50,556 nucleotides of DNA from Novosphingobium sp. (GCF_020852455.1 NZ_JADZAT010000001.1:142476-193031), one strand, 5' to 3'; counted from the stretch's first letter, positions 1-9,515 are shown. Notes: generated by a model not told the origin, from the letters alone. Program-made: numbers and translations.

Positions 1-913
1 CTTCATGGGTGCCGCCATCGGGAGTGGGGATGGTGTTGCAGTAATAGGAATAGGACCCGTCCGACCAAAGCGGCCAGGCGATTGCCCATTCGACCCGGCC
101 CTGTTCCTCACCCGGAAAGTCCTGGGTGCCGGAGAAGAACTGGGTGGTGACGCATTCGCGTGTGCCGATCTGTTCCTTGAGGTGGTCGGCCAGCCCGCCG
201 GGGAACTGGAATACGGCTTCGGCAGGAACCTCCTCACTGGCGAGTGAGGGCGCGCATTTCCAGCGGATTTCCACCCCGGCGAACAGGTAGGCCTTGGACC
301 GCACCAGGCGGAACAAACGCTGCGGCTTGAACCGGGCATCCTCACCGAAGATCTCCGCATCGGGCACGAAAGTTACGCTGGTTCCGCGCCGGTTGGGCGT
401 GCCGCCCAGCCGTTGCAGCGGCCCCAGCGGCAATCCGCGTGAGAACTCCTGTGCGTAGAGTTCCTTGTTGCGGGCCACCTCGATCCGGGTCAGCGTGGAC
501 AGCGCGTTGACCACGCTGACGCCGACGCCGTGCAGACCGCCCGAGGTGGCATAGGCCTTGCCCGAGAACTTGCCGCCCGAGTGCAGCGTGGTCAGGATCA
601 CTTCCAGCGCCGACTTGCCGGGGTACTTGGGATGCTCATCCACCGGGATGCCGCGCCCGTTATCGGTGATGGTCAGGCGGTTGCCTTCTTCCAGCGTCAC
701 CTCGATCCGGTTGGCGTGGCCGGCAACGGCTTCGTCCATCGCATTGTCGAGCACTTCGGCGGCGAGGTGGTGAAAGGCGCGTTCATCGGTGCCGCCAATA
801 TACATGCCGGGGCGGCGACGGACGGGCTCAAGACCCTCCAGCACTTCGATTGCGCTGCCGTCATAGGCTTCGCCCGTGCTGGCGGGCAACTTGTCAAACA
901 GGTCATCGGACAT
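1..913 (-). CDS. parE: DNA topoisomerase IV subunit B (ParE), N-terminal part
   Basis: ATPase subunit of topoisomerase IV, which decatenates daughter chromosomes with ParC. About 304 residues are present and the gene runs off the left edge, so the TOPRIM domain is missing. Visible: EVLEGLEPVRRRPGMYIGG near residue 22, the GHKL N-box EVLDNAMDEAV, DNGRGIP, and the ATP-lid stretch TLHSGGKF...GGLHGVGVSVVNAL. The reading AYDGSAIEVLEGLEPV and the insert HPKYPGKSALEVILT fit alphaproteobacterial ParE better than GyrB, which is a judgement from memory of the families. Start is the ATG at 913 (MSDDLFDK). It is transcribed away from the next gene cluster; no promoter is assigned. Confidence 0.9.
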   Translation of the reverse strand, partial: MSDDLFDKLPASTGEAYDGSAIEVLEGLEPVRRRPGMYIGGTDERAFHHLAAEVLDNAMDEAVAGHANRIEVTLEEGNRLTITDNGRGIPVDEHPKYPGKSALEVILTTLHSGGKFSGKAYATSGGLHGVGVSVVNALSTLTRIEVARNKELYAQEFSRGLPLGPLQRLGGTPNRRGTSVTFVPDAEIFGEDARFKPQRLFRLVRSKAYLFAGVEIRWKCAPSLASEEVPAEAVFQFPGGLADHLKEQIGTRECVTTQFFSGTQDFPGEEQGRVEWAIAWPLWSDGSYSYYCNTIPTPDGGTHE

Positions 914-962
914 GGGAACGCCTATAGAACGCGGGGATTCCGCGGCGCAAGCGTCTGCGGGC

Positions 963-2114
963 TTAATCCACGAACTTGTCCGGCGCCGGGCTGACGATTG
1001 TGAAGCCGTTGGCCCGCGCCTCGCGCACTTCCAGCGCGCGCTCGCCAATCCCGCCTGCGCTGAAGCGGAACGGGCCGTCGAGCCCCAGGAAGCCGTCGCG
1101 ATCGGCCAGCCGGGCAACCGGGAAGGGCGTGCCCAGCCGCCATTCGCGGGTTATCCGCACCGCCAGCAGCACGCTGTCATAGCCGGCGGTCGCCATGCGG
1201 TAGGGCGCGGTGCCGAAGCGCGCCTTGTAACTTTCGGCAAAGCGGGCAAAGCGCGCGTCGGACATGGCCGCGAACCAGGCCCCGCGCAGCGCCGGGGTCT
1301 TGCTGACCACCAGTTCGCCGCTCCACAGGTCGGTTCCCAGGATTCGCGGACTGGCGGCACCCGCGCTCTTGAGCTGGGGCGCGGCCATCGCGGCATACTT
1401 GCCCGAATCCGCAATCAGCACCGCATCATAGCCGCCCTTGGCCTTGAGCCGGGTGGCGGCGCTGACGATCGAGCGGTTCGCCCGGTCATAGGTCTGGGTG
1501 CTGACCAGCGTGCCGCCGACCGCGCGCACGGCAGCGGTATAGGCGGCAGTGGCGCGGGTGCCATACACGCCCTTGGGGGCCAGCAGAGCGAACCGGTTAA
1601 CGCCGTGGGCATGGGCGTGGCGCACCACCCGGTCGATCGAATTGTCGCTGGTGGTGCCCAGCACGAATACGTCACGCGCCGCCACACTGGTATCGCCGGT
1701 GTAGGTGATCAGCGGCACCTTGGCGGCGCGGGCGATCGCGGCCACGGTTGGTACATCGTCGGCCAGCAGCGGCCCCAGGATCAGCCGGTTGCCATCCTGC
1801 ATCGCCTTGCTGGCGGCGGCAGCCGGGCCATCGGCGGTATCATAGGTGGTGATGCGGATCGTTTTGGCATTGGTATCGAGCAGAGCCATTGTCGTCGCAT
1901 TGGCGATCGACTGGCCCATCGCCGCGTCGGGGCCGCTCAGCGGAACAAGCAGGGCGATCCGCTGGCGCTGCTGGTCGCTGGGCAGCGAGTCGGTTGGCCC
2001 GGGAGCCGGCGGGGGCGGGGGTTCGACCCCCTTGGGAATGACCTTGCACCCGGCGAGCAGCGCCACAGTGCCAAGCGTGATCAGCTTGCGCCGATCGATC
2101 TGCCAATCAATCAT
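963..2114 (-). CDS. LpoA-like penicillin-binding protein activator lipoprotein
   Basis: Periplasmic lipoprotein of 383 residues with a type I periplasmic-binding (Peripla_BP_6) fold, the fold of LpoA, the outer-membrane activator of PBP1A. The N-terminus carries basic residues (DRRK), a hydrophobic run and the lipobox LLAGC, followed by a proline-rich linker (PPPPPAPGP). The fold starts at RIALLVPLSGPDAAMGQ. ATG at 2114 is chosen because GGAG lies 9 bases upstream and the lipobox then sits at a normal distance; the frame stays open further upstream but there overlaps rsmI. It is divergent from rsmI, with yraN downstream of rsmI; rsmI, lpoA and yraN are also neighbours in E. coli, which supports the LpoA reading. 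It could instead be a generic branched-chain amino-acid binding protein. Confidence 0.75.
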   Translation of the reverse strand: MIDWQIDRRKLITLGTVALLAGCKVIPKGVEPPPPPAPGPTDSLPSDQQRQRIALLVPLSGPDAAMGQSIANATTMALLDTNAKTIRITTYDTADGPAAAASKAMQDGNRLILGPLLADDVPTVAAIARAAKVPLITYTGDTSVAARDVFVLGTTSDNSIDRVVRHAHAHGVNRFALLAPKGVYGTRATAAYTAAVRAVGGTLVSTQTYDRANRSIVSAATRLKAKGGYDAVLIADSGKYAAMAAPQLKSAGAASPRILGTDLWSGELVVSKTPALRGAWFAAMSDARFARFAESYKARFGTAPYRMATAGYDSVLLAVRITREWRLGTPFPVARLADRDGFLGLDGPFRFSAGGIGERALEVREARANGFTIVSPAPDKFVD

Positions 2115-2153
2115 CCCTTGTCGCTCCACCCTGGCCGGTCCATTGATGCGCAT

Positions 2154-2981
2154 ATGGAACAACCGCTTGAACCGGGACTGTATATTGTCGCCACGCCGAT
2201 TGGCAATCTGGGCGACGTCTCGCAGCGCGCCGTTGCGGTACTCGGCGGCGTGGCTGCGGTGGCCTGTGAGGATACGCGGGTGACCGGCAAGCTGCTGCAG
2301 CACCTGGGGATCAAGGCCCGGCTGATCCGCTATGACGATCACGCCAGCGAGGCCACGCGCGAACACCTGCTGGGATTGGCTGCTGCCGGACCGATCGCAC
2401 TGGTCAGCGATGCCGGGACGCCGCTGATCTCCGATCCGGGCTATCGCCTGGTCCGCGCCGCGCGCGACCGCGGGATCACGGTAATCTCAATTCCCGGACC
2501 CAGCGCGGCAGTGGTGGCGCTGACCCTGGCTGGCCTGCCCAGCGACCGGTTCCTGTTCGCCGGGTTCCTGCCCAACAAGGACAAGGCCCGGCGCGAAGTG
2601 CTGGAGGAACTGGGCGGGGTAAAGGCGACGCTGGTGTTCTATGAGACGGCCCCGCGCCTGGCCGATGCCCTGGCCGCAATCGCTACCACGCTGCCCGGCC
2701 GCGAGGTCGCGGTGGCGCGGGAACTGACCAAGCGGTTCGAGGAGTGCCGCAGCGGCTCGCCCGCCGAACTGATCGCGCACTATGCCGCGCACCCCCCCAA
2801 AGGCGAGATCGTGCTGCTGATCGGTCCGCCGGGTGAGGTGGAGGCCTCCGCCGAGAATGCGGATGCGCTGCTCAGGGCCGCGCTCGCCACCATGAAGCCC
2901 AGCCAGGCCGCTGCCGAAGTGGCGCGCGCCACCGGGCTCGATCGCAAGGCGCTCTATGCCCGGGCGATGGAACTGAAGTGA
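2154..2981 (+). CDS. rsmI: 16S rRNA (cytidine(1402)-2'-O)-methyltransferase RsmI
   Basis: SAM-dependent methyltransferase that 2'-O-methylates C1402 in the 16S rRNA decoding centre. The 275-residue product has the tetrapyrrole-methylase fold: GLYIVATPIGNLGD at the N-terminus, CEDTRVTGKLL, the SAM-binding stretch ALVSDAGTPLISDPGY, the loop IPGPSAAVVALTLAGLP, and FYETAPRL. Length is close to E. coli RsmI (about 286). ATG at 2154 gives the family N-terminus MEQPLEPGLYIV; the frame is open far upstream but that part is antisense to the lipoprotein gene. Only 39 bases separate the two divergent starts, so their promoters probably overlap coding sequence. Its stop overlaps the next start by 4 bases. 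Confidence 0.95.
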   Translation: MEQPLEPGLYIVATPIGNLGDVSQRAVAVLGGVAAVACEDTRVTGKLLQHLGIKARLIRYDDHASEATREHLLGLAAAGPIALVSDAGTPLISDPGYRLVRAARDRGITVISIPGPSAAVVALTLAGLPSDRFLFAGFLPNKDKARREVLEELGGVKATLVFYETAPRLADALAAIATTLPGREVAVARELTKRFEECRSGSPAELIAHYAAHPPKGEIVLLIGPPGEVEASAENADALLRAALATMKPSQAAAEVARATGLDRKALYARAMELK

Positions 2982-3331
2982 CCAGCCGGGCCGAGCGCGA
3001 GGCGCAGGGGCGGCGGGGCGAGAGCCTGGCTGCCTGGTACTTGCGGCTGAAGGGCTGGCGGATCCTGGCCCAGCGGGTGAAGACCCCGCGCGGCGAGATC
3101 GACCTGATCGCGCGGCGCGGCGGGGTAGTGGCCTTTGTCGAGGTCAAGTGGCGGGCCCGCGCGGACGAGCTTGACCAGGCGGTCGATCCCTGGCGGCTAC
3201 GCCGGGTAGCGGCGGCGGCCGAAGCGGTGGGGCATCGCTATGCCAGGGCGCACGATCTGCAACGGATCGACGTGCTGCTGCTTGCGCCCGGGCGCTTCCC
3301 GCGCCACATGGCCAATGCCCTGATGCTTTGA
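2978..3331 (+). CDS. YraN family (UPF0102) endonuclease-like protein
   Basis: Protein of 117 residues of the YraN/UPF0102 family, predicted to have a restriction-endonuclease-like fold; the cellular role is not settled. The diagnostic core is PRGEIDLIARRGGVVAFVEVK (E-x-D followed by E-V-K, the PD-(D/E)XK-type acidic/lysine set). Translation begins at a GTG overlapping the rsmI stop by 4 bases (GTGA), so it is probably translationally coupled to rsmI. Family members are commonly next to rsmI and lpoA genes, as here. N-terminal AEREAQGRRGESLAAWYLR matches the family's conserved G-x-x-x-E-x-x-A-x-x-Y/L helix. Confidence 0.88.
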   Translation: MTSRAEREAQGRRGESLAAWYLRLKGWRILAQRVKTPRGEIDLIARRGGVVAFVEVKWRARADELDQAVDPWRLRRVAAAAEAVGHRYARAHDLQRIDVLLLAPGRFPRHMANALML

Positions 3332-3350
3332 GCGGAGTAGCGAGACAACC

Positions 3351-4307
3351 ATGAGCCTGCGCGTTGCTGTCCAGATGGACCCGATCGAAGCGATCAACAT
3401 CAATGGCGATTCCAGCTTTGCGCTGATGCTCGCCGCGCAGGCGCGCGGGCACTCGGTCTATCACTACGATGTGAAGTCGCTGGCTTATGATTCCGGTCGG
3501 CTGACCGCCTGGGCTGCGCCAACCACCGTGCAGCGGGTCGAGGGCGCGCATTTCAGCATGGATGCGCATCGCACGATCGATCTGGTCACGGATGTGGATG
3601 TGGTGCTGATGCGGCAGGACCCGCCGTTCGACCTCAGCTACATCACCGCCACCCACCTGCTTGAGCGGCTTGCGGGGCAGACGCTGGTGGTCAACGATCC
3701 CGCCTCGGTCCGCAATGCTCCCGAGAAGGTCTATGTGCTGGACTTCGCGCACTTCATGCCGCCCACGCTGATCGCGCGCCGGATCGAGGATGTCCGCGCC
3801 TTCCATGCCCGCCACCCTGGCGACCTGGTGATGAAGCCGCTGCACGGCAACGGCGGCAAGGCGGTGGTGCGGATCCCCGCTGATGGATCGAACCTGGGGG
3901 CCTTGATCGAACTGTTCGACCAGGCCTGGGTCGAACCGCACATGTTCCAGCCCTTCCTTCCCGAGATCAGCGAGGGCGACAAGCGGATCGTGCTGGTCGA
4001 TGGCGAAGTGGCCGGCGCGATCAACCGCCGACCGGGTGCGGGCGAGTTCCGCTCGAACCTCGCCGCCGGAGGCTATGCCGAACCCACCACGCTCAACGCC
4101 CGCGAGGAAGAGATCTGCGCCGCACTTGGCCCGGCGCTCAAGGAGCGGGGACTGGTGTTCGTTGGGATCGACGTGATCGGCGGCAAATGGCTGACCGAGA
4201 TCAACGTGACTTCGCCTACCGGCATCCAGGCGATCGACCGCTTCAACGGCACCGATACCCCGGGCCTGATCTGGGATGCGATCGAGCGGCGGGTGGCGAT
4301 GCGGTGA
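3351..4307 (+). CDS. gshB: Glutathione synthetase
   Basis: ATP-grasp ligase joining gamma-glutamylcysteine and glycine to make glutathione in the cytoplasm. At 318 residues it matches the usual length of bacterial GshB (about 315). Visible: the N-terminal domain MDPIEAININGDSSFALMLAA, MRQDPPFDLSYITATHLLE, VNDPASVRNAPEKV, the ATP-binding MKPLHGNGGKAVVR, FLPEISEGDKRIVLVDGE, and the metal-binding EINVTSPTGIQAID at the C-terminus. It follows yraN by 19 bases and is probably in one transcript with rsmI-yraN. Start ATG at 3351 is clear. Confidence 0.97.
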   Translation: MSLRVAVQMDPIEAININGDSSFALMLAAQARGHSVYHYDVKSLAYDSGRLTAWAAPTTVQRVEGAHFSMDAHRTIDLVTDVDVVLMRQDPPFDLSYITATHLLERLAGQTLVVNDPASVRNAPEKVYVLDFAHFMPPTLIARRIEDVRAFHARHPGDLVMKPLHGNGGKAVVRIPADGSNLGALIELFDQAWVEPHMFQPFLPEISEGDKRIVLVDGEVAGAINRRPGAGEFRSNLAAGGYAEPTTLNAREEEICAALGPALKERGLVFVGIDVIGGKWLTEINVTSPTGIQAIDRFNGTDTPGLIWDAIERRVAMR

Positions 4308-4316
4308 GGGCTGGCA

Positions 4317-4907
4317 ATGGAAATCAAAGGCAACGAAGACACAGCAAGGATCGAAGTCAGTCTGGATCAGGTTGAGTCTTCGCATCTCTTGAGCTTTCTG
4401 TTTCACGCGAAATTTGGTGATGACGTCCGGCTTGAAATTGTCGAGAGTCCCTCGATGCGAACCTTGCTGGAAGGCTTGCTGACGGCTCGGCGCAAGCTGG
4501 GATTCGACGATCAGAATAGCGAGCAGGCACGGACAATTGTCGAAGACGGCGGTCTCCAAGCACCGGCATCGTTCCATACAATTGAGAATGACTTGAAGCG
4601 CCTCTTGCGCAAGGAAGATGTCTCTGCGGAACTCGCCGAAGAGTTATTTCCTTTCGTGTTGCAGGCGAGCCTCAAAAAGGATCGCTTTATTCGTCCCGGC
4701 ACCAGAGTCGAAATCTCACAAGATGGAAGGCCTGCGCCTCGCTCGGAAGCGCAGTTCGGGATCGTCCTGCGGTGCTGGCAATCTCACATTGGCTCGCCAT
4801 TCCGGTGCCTGGTCGCAATCCTTGAAGACTATGAGGCAGGATCAGTTGGGGATCCGGGCAATGTACCCAGTCTGCAGGAGTTTCCTGCTGCGCTGCTTCT
4901 GGCTTGA
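4317..4907 (+). CDS. Hypothetical protein of lower GC content
   Basis: Predicted soluble, acidic protein of 196 residues that I do not recognise. It has no signal peptide or membrane segment. The middle (residues 60-130) looks helical and charged. The C-terminal third contains FGIVLRCWQSHIGSPFRCLVAILEDY with two cysteines. Codon use is clearly less GC-rich than the neighbours (many codons such as ACA, GCA, TTA, AAA, AAT, TCT), which suggests acquisition from elsewhere. It starts 9 bases after gshB with only a weak ribosome site, and its end lies 20 bases from the convergent end of xerC. A shorter open frame overlaps its 3' half; this frame is preferred because it starts right after gshB and fills the gap. 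Confidence 0.6.
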   Translation: MEIKGNEDTARIEVSLDQVESSHLLSFLFHAKFGDDVRLEIVESPSMRTLLEGLLTARRKLGFDDQNSEQARTIVEDGGLQAPASFHTIENDLKRLLRKEDVSAELAEELFPFVLQASLKKDRFIRPGTRVEISQDGRPAPRSEAQFGIVLRCWQSHIGSPFRCLVAILEDYEAGSVGDPGNVPSLQEFPAALLLA

Positions 4908-4927
4908 TTGGGAAGTCTTATGACTAC

Positions 4928-5821
4928 TCAACGCTCCCTCGGATGCGCATTCCGGTACACATCCAGCAGCACAGCTGCATCGACCTTGGTGTAGATCTGC
5001 GTCGAACCCAGGCTGGCATGGCCCAGCAATTCTTGCAGGCTGCGCAGGTCGGCGCCCGCACCCAGCAGGTGGGTCGCGAAGGAGTGGCGCAGGGCGTGCG
5101 GAGTGGCGCTGGGGTGCAGGCCTAGTGCTATCCGGGCCCGCGCCATCGCCTTCTGGACCATTCCTTGTGAAAGCGGCCCGCCCTTGGCGCCACGAAACAG
5201 CGTTGTGGTCCTGTCGATCGGCCAGGGGCACTTGGCGAGGTAGTCTTCCACGCCCTCCCGAACGATCGGCAGCAAAGGCACCACGCGCTGCTTGTTGCCC
5301 TTGCCGGTGACCGTCAGCACTTCGCCCAGCGGCAGCGCTGCGCCGGTCAGCGACAGCGCTTCGGCAATCCGCATTCCCGCGCCATAGAGCAGCAGCAGAA
5401 CCGCCCGATCGCGCGCACCGATCCAGGGTTCGCTGGCGTCCTCCTCGATCGTCACCGCCAGGTTCACTGCCTCGTCGGGGGTGACCGGTCGCGGGATCCC
5501 CTTCTTGACGCGCGGCCCGCGCATGCGCGGCGGGGCCGCATCAGGCAGGCCGGCCTGTTCGCGGGCAAAGCGGATGAACGCCTTGAGCGCCGACAGTTCA
5601 CGCGCCGCACTGGCGTTGCTGAGGCCGTCGGCGCGCCGCCGGGCCAGTTGCCCGCGCAAGGCCGCCGCATCGAGCCGGGCGAGGGTAGTCCAATCCTCAG
5701 CCGGCACGGCATCGAGCAAGCGCGCGGCAGTCGCGATATAGGCCCGCACCGTATGCGGACTGCGACGGCGGCTTTGCGTCAGGTGGGCATGCCAGGCCTC
5801 GAGCAAGTCGGCCCGGGTCAT
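4928..5821 (-). CDS. xerC: Tyrosine recombinase XerC
   Basis: Site-specific recombinase of 297 residues that resolves chromosome dimers at dif together with XerD. The N-terminal SAM-like core-binding domain spans about residues 1-90 (HLTQSRRRSPHTVRAY), followed by the catalytic domain. Catalytic residues visible: Arg in YGAGMRIAEALSL, Lys in TGKGNKQR, HALRHSFATHLL (H-x-x-R), His in ELLGHASLGSTQ, and the nucleophile Tyr in QIYTKVD. The start ATG overlaps the hemW stop by 4 bases, making it the last gene of the rph-rdgB-hemW-xerC operon. XerC rather than XerD is chosen from length and sequence feel; the operon position supports a chromosomal rather than phage integrase. Confidence 0.9.
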   Translation of the reverse strand: MTRADLLEAWHAHLTQSRRRSPHTVRAYIATAARLLDAVPAEDWTTLARLDAAALRGQLARRRADGLSNASAARELSALKAFIRFAREQAGLPDAAPPRMRGPRVKKGIPRPVTPDEAVNLAVTIEEDASEPWIGARDRAVLLLLYGAGMRIAEALSLTGAALPLGEVLTVTGKGNKQRVVPLLPIVREGVEDYLAKCPWPIDRTTTLFRGAKGGPLSQGMVQKAMARARIALGLHPSATPHALRHSFATHLLGAGADLRSLQELLGHASLGSTQIYTKVDAAVLLDVYRNAHPRER

Positions 5822-6969
5822 GCGCTGACCAGCGCTTCGGGCACCAGTTCACCCAGCAGGGCATCGAGCAGCGGCATGCCCGCCTCGCTCACGCCGATCC
5901 GGGTGCCGGATTGCCAGGTCAGCCCCTGGCCGATGTAGAACTCCAGCTTGGCCAGATCGCACAGCTCTTCCCGGCCAAGGCCAAACCGCGCTGCCAGTGC
6001 ATCAAGATCGACCCCTTCGCCCAGCCGCAGTCCCATCAGCATCGCCTCGCTGGCCTGCTCGCGGACTGAGAGCAGGCGCGCTTCGGCAATGCCTTCACCG
6101 CGCTCGGCCACGGCGGCCAGCCAGTTTTCGGGCTTCTTGTGGCGCACTGTCGCGACACCCCCGCGCCGGCCGTGCGCACCGGGGCCGATCCCGCAATAGT
6201 CCTGATAGCGCCAGTAGGTCAGGTTATGCCGGCTCTCCTGGCCCGGGCGGGCGTGGTTGCTGATTTCATAGGCCGGCAGCCCGGCCGCAGCGGTCGTTTC
6301 GCGGGTGAGGGCGAACAGGTCAGCCGCAGCATCATCTTCCAGCGGCTCGAACGCGCCCTGGCGGACCATGGTGGCAAAGCGCGTGCCCGGTTCGATCGTC
6401 AGCTGATAGAGCGAGAGGTGGCCGGTGCCGAACCCCAGCGCGCGGGTCAGTTCCTGTTCCCAGTCCCGCGCCGTCTGGCCGGGCCGGGCATAGATCAGAT
6501 CGAACGAGACGCGCCCAAACTGCTGCTGCGCCACTTCCAGCGCTGCCAGGCCTTCGCGGGCGTCATGCAGGCGTCCCAGAAAGCGCAGGGTCTCATCATC
6601 CAGCGCCTGCAAGCCCAGCGAGGCGCGGTTGATCCCGGCCCGGGCCAGATCGGCATAGTTTGCTGCCTCGACCGAAGAGGGATTGCCCTCCAGCGTGATC
6701 TCGATCCCCTCGGCAAAGCCCCACAGCGCCTGGGCCTCGGTCAGCAGCCGCTCGACCAGCGCCGGGGGCATCAGGCTGGGCGTTCCCCCGCCAAAGAACA
6801 CGCCTTTCAGCGGTTCGCCGCCAGCCAAAGCGGCTTCGTGGCGCATATCGGTCAGCAAGGCGGCTTCCCACGCAGCGTGATCCACGCTTTCGCGGACATG
6901 GCTGTTGAAGTCGCAATAGGGGCACTTTGCGAGGCAGAACGGCCAGTGGATATAGAGTGCGCGGGCCAT
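5818..6969 (-). CDS. hemW: Radical SAM haem chaperone HemW
   Basis: Radical SAM protein of the coproporphyrinogen III oxidase-like (HemW) family, which binds haem and delivers it to respiratory enzymes. At 383 residues it fits HemW rather than the longer HemN. The 4Fe-4S motif is FCLAKCPYCDF (C-x3-C-x2-C) at residues 12-20; YCD is followed by FNSHV, without the extra cysteine of HemN. Also visible: FFGGGTPSLMP, ITLEGNPSS, RASLGLQALDDETLRFLGR, and a C-terminal HemN_C winged-helix part. It starts 9 bases after rdgB and overlaps xerC by 4 bases, within the minus-strand operon. Confidence 0.93.
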   Translation of the reverse strand: MARALYIHWPFCLAKCPYCDFNSHVRESVDHAAWEAALLTDMRHEAALAGGEPLKGVFFGGGTPSLMPPALVERLLTEAQALWGFAEGIEITLEGNPSSVEAANYADLARAGINRASLGLQALDDETLRFLGRLHDAREGLAALEVAQQQFGRVSFDLIYARPGQTARDWEQELTRALGFGTGHLSLYQLTIEPGTRFATMVRQGAFEPLEDDAAADLFALTRETTAAAGLPAYEISNHARPGQESRHNLTYWRYQDYCGIGPGAHGRRGGVATVRHKKPENWLAAVAERGEGIAEARLLSVREQASEAMLMGLRLGEGVDLDALAARFGLGREELCDLAKLEFYIGQGLTWQSGTRIGVSEAGMPLLDALLGELVPEALVSA

Positions 6970-6978
6970 GGCCGCCTG

Positions 6979-7604
6979 TTACCCGCCAAATTGCTCCGCG
7001 ACCAGCTTGGCAAAGGCGTCTGCGCGGTGGCTGATCGCGTGTTTTTCAGCGGGATCGTGTTCAGCAAAGGTGCGGCTGTCACCCAGCGGTACGAACACCG
7101 GGTCATAGCCGAAACCCATTGTCCCGCGCGGCGGCCAGGTCAGGGTGCCATTGGCGCGGCCCTCGTAAACCGCGCTGTCTCCATCGGGCCAGGCAATCGC
7201 CAGCACGCAGGCGAAGTGGCACGAACGATCGGTATCGGGGCCTTGTTCGGCCAGCAGCCCCTCAACCTTGCCCATCGCCATGTACCAGTCGCGCCCCGGT
7301 GCGCCTTCAAACCACTGCCGTTCGGCCCAGTCGGCGGTATAGACGCCGGGCCGGCCGCCAAGCGCATCGACGCAGAGGCCAGAATCGTCGGCCAGTGCCG
7401 GGAGTCCCGATCCTTCCGCCGCCGCCCGCGCCTTGATCAGGGCGTTTTCGACAAAGGTTTTCCCGGTCTCCGCAGGTTCCGGCAGGCCGAGCGACCCGGC
7501 GGAGATGCAGTTGAGCCCATAGGGTGCCAGCAAGGCCCCGATTTCCTTCAGCTTGCCCGCATTGTGCGTGGCAATCACCAGGGTTTCGGAGCCGAGTTTG
7601 CGGG

Positions 7605-7608
<4 letters not shown>
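6979..7608 (-). CDS. rdgB: Non-canonical purine NTP pyrophosphatase RdgB
   Basis: HAM1/RdgB pyrophosphatase of 209 residues that hydrolyses dITP, ITP and XTP to monophosphates and keeps them out of DNA. Visible: the N-terminal [11 protein letters not shown] substrate/metal loop, [28 protein letters not shown] with the catalytic [14 protein letters not shown], the signature [17 protein letters not shown], and SHRADAF near the C-terminus. It starts with GTG overlapping the rph stop by 4 bases (GTGA). The rph-rdgB pairing is common in bacteria and supports both calls. Confidence 0.96.
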
Positions 7609-8321
<713 letters not shown>

Positions 8322-8345
8322 GGGAAACTCCATCTCTACCCAAGA

Positions 8346-8434
8346 CCGTTCGCCCTGAGCCTGTCGAAGGGCCGTCCTTACTTGCTCCGGCGCAGAAAGA
8401 AAGAGCGGTGCTTCGACAAGCTCAGCACGAACGG
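8346..8434. repeat. Intergenic inverted repeat (REP-like), 24-base arms
   Basis: Two imperfect 24-base arms face each other at 8346-8369 and 8411-8434. Their cores are CTGAGCCTGTCGAAG and, on the other strand, CTGAGCTTGTCGAAG. The arms match at 21 of 24 positions and flank a 41-base spacer. From memory this word is a frequent extragenic palindrome in sphingomonads and other GC-rich proteobacteria. It fills the rph-hrcA divergent gap, so any promoter for either gene must lie in or around it. Confidence 0.8.
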
Positions 8435-8453
8435 GTATTGGAGGCGGTGAATC

Positions 8454-9497
8454 ATGACCAGACTCCCGATCACCGAACTCAATGCCCGTGCGCGCGAGAT
8501 CTTTCGCCTGGTCGTGGAAGGCTATCTGGGCACGGGGCAGGCCGTGGGGTCCAAGACCCTGGCCGGGGCAGCGGGGCTGAACCTCTCGCCGGCCTCGATC
8601 CGGTCGGTGCTGCACGAACTGGAGGGGCTGGGGCTGCTGGCCGCGCCGCATACCAGCGCGGGGCGTTTGCCGACCGAGCAGGGGCTGCGACTGTTCGTTG
8701 ACGGGATGATGCAGGTGGCCGAGCCGACTGCGGAAGAGCGCGCGGCGATCGAGAGCCGGCTGAGCCAGCCGGGTCCGATCGAGGCCGCCTTGACCGCGAC
8801 CAGTGCCCTGCTGTCCGAACTGTCGGCCGCCGCCGGGGTGGTGATGGTGCCGCGCCGCGAGCCGCGCCTGGCGCAATTGCAACTGGTTGCAATCGGGCCG
8901 GATCAGGCATTGGCGGTGCTGGTGGGCAGCGACGGATCGATCGAGAACCGGGTGGTTCCGGTGCCGCCGGGGCTGCCGCCGGGCGCGCTGGAGCAGGCGT
9001 CGAACTATATCTCGGCGCATTTGGGCGGGCGGACCCTGGCCGAAGCGGTCAAGGCGATCCGTGCCGAGATATCCGGCGGGCGCAGCGCGCTTGATGCGGC
9101 AAGCCGCGATCTGGTCGAGCGCGGGCTGGCGGTGTGGAGCGAGGATGCCGCGCGACGCCCGGTTCTGATCGTGCGGGGGGCTTCAAACCTGCTCGACGAG
9201 ACTGCGATGAGCGACCTGGAGCGGGTGCGCCAGTTGCTCGACGATCTGGAAAACAAGCAGTCGGTGGCCGACCTCTTGTCTGCCGCGCGCGAGGCAGAGG
9301 CGACGCGGATTTTCATCGGTGCGGAGAACCGGCTGTTCGCGCTGTCGGGCTCTTCGGTAATCGCGTCGCCCTATCGCGACCGGGATGGCCGGGTGGTTGG
9401 CGTGGTGGGAGTTATCGGCCCGACCCGGTTGAATTATGCGCGGCTAGTCCCCATGGTGGATTTCACAGCCCAATCGCTGGGCAAATTGATCGGATAA
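8454..9497 (+). CDS. hrcA: Heat-inducible transcription repressor HrcA
   Basis: Repressor of 347 residues that binds CIRCE operators and is folded by GroESL, so that heat stress relieves repression. The N-terminal winged helix (residues 1-75) shows [46 protein letters not shown] and [15 protein letters not shown], the family hallmark. The GAF-like domain follows, ending with [21 protein letters not shown] good ribosome site (GGAGG) sits 8 bases before the ATG. No CIRCE element is visible in this window, so its target, presumably groESL, lies elsewhere. grpE follows 18 bases downstream. Confidence 0.95.
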   Translation: MTRLPITELNARAREIFRLVVEGYLGTGQAVGSKTLAGAAGLNLSPASIRSVLHELEGLGLLAAPHTSAGRLPTEQGLRLFVDGMMQVAEPTAEERAAIESRLSQPGPIEAALTATSALLSELSAAAGVVMVPRREPRLAQLQLVAIGPDQALAVLVGSDGSIENRVVPVPPGLPPGALEQASNYISAHLGGRTLAEAVKAIRAEISGGRSALDAASRDLVERGLAVWSEDAARRPVLIVRGASNLLDETAMSDLERVRQLLDDLENKQSVADLLSAAREAEATRIFIGAENRLFALSGSSVIASPYRDRDGRVVGVVGVIGPTRLNYARLVPMVDFTAQSLGKLIG

Positions 9498-9515
9498 GAC
9501 AGGTTTTTGACGAAG

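Noticed and set aside
876..2153. Long in-frame upstream extension of rsmI
   Set aside because: It runs antisense to the lipoprotein gene, and RsmI length and N-terminus match the ATG at 2154.
4618..4923. Overlapping open frame of about 101 codons within the orphan gene
   Set aside because: It overlaps the frame that starts right after gshB and has no motif; one frame is kept.
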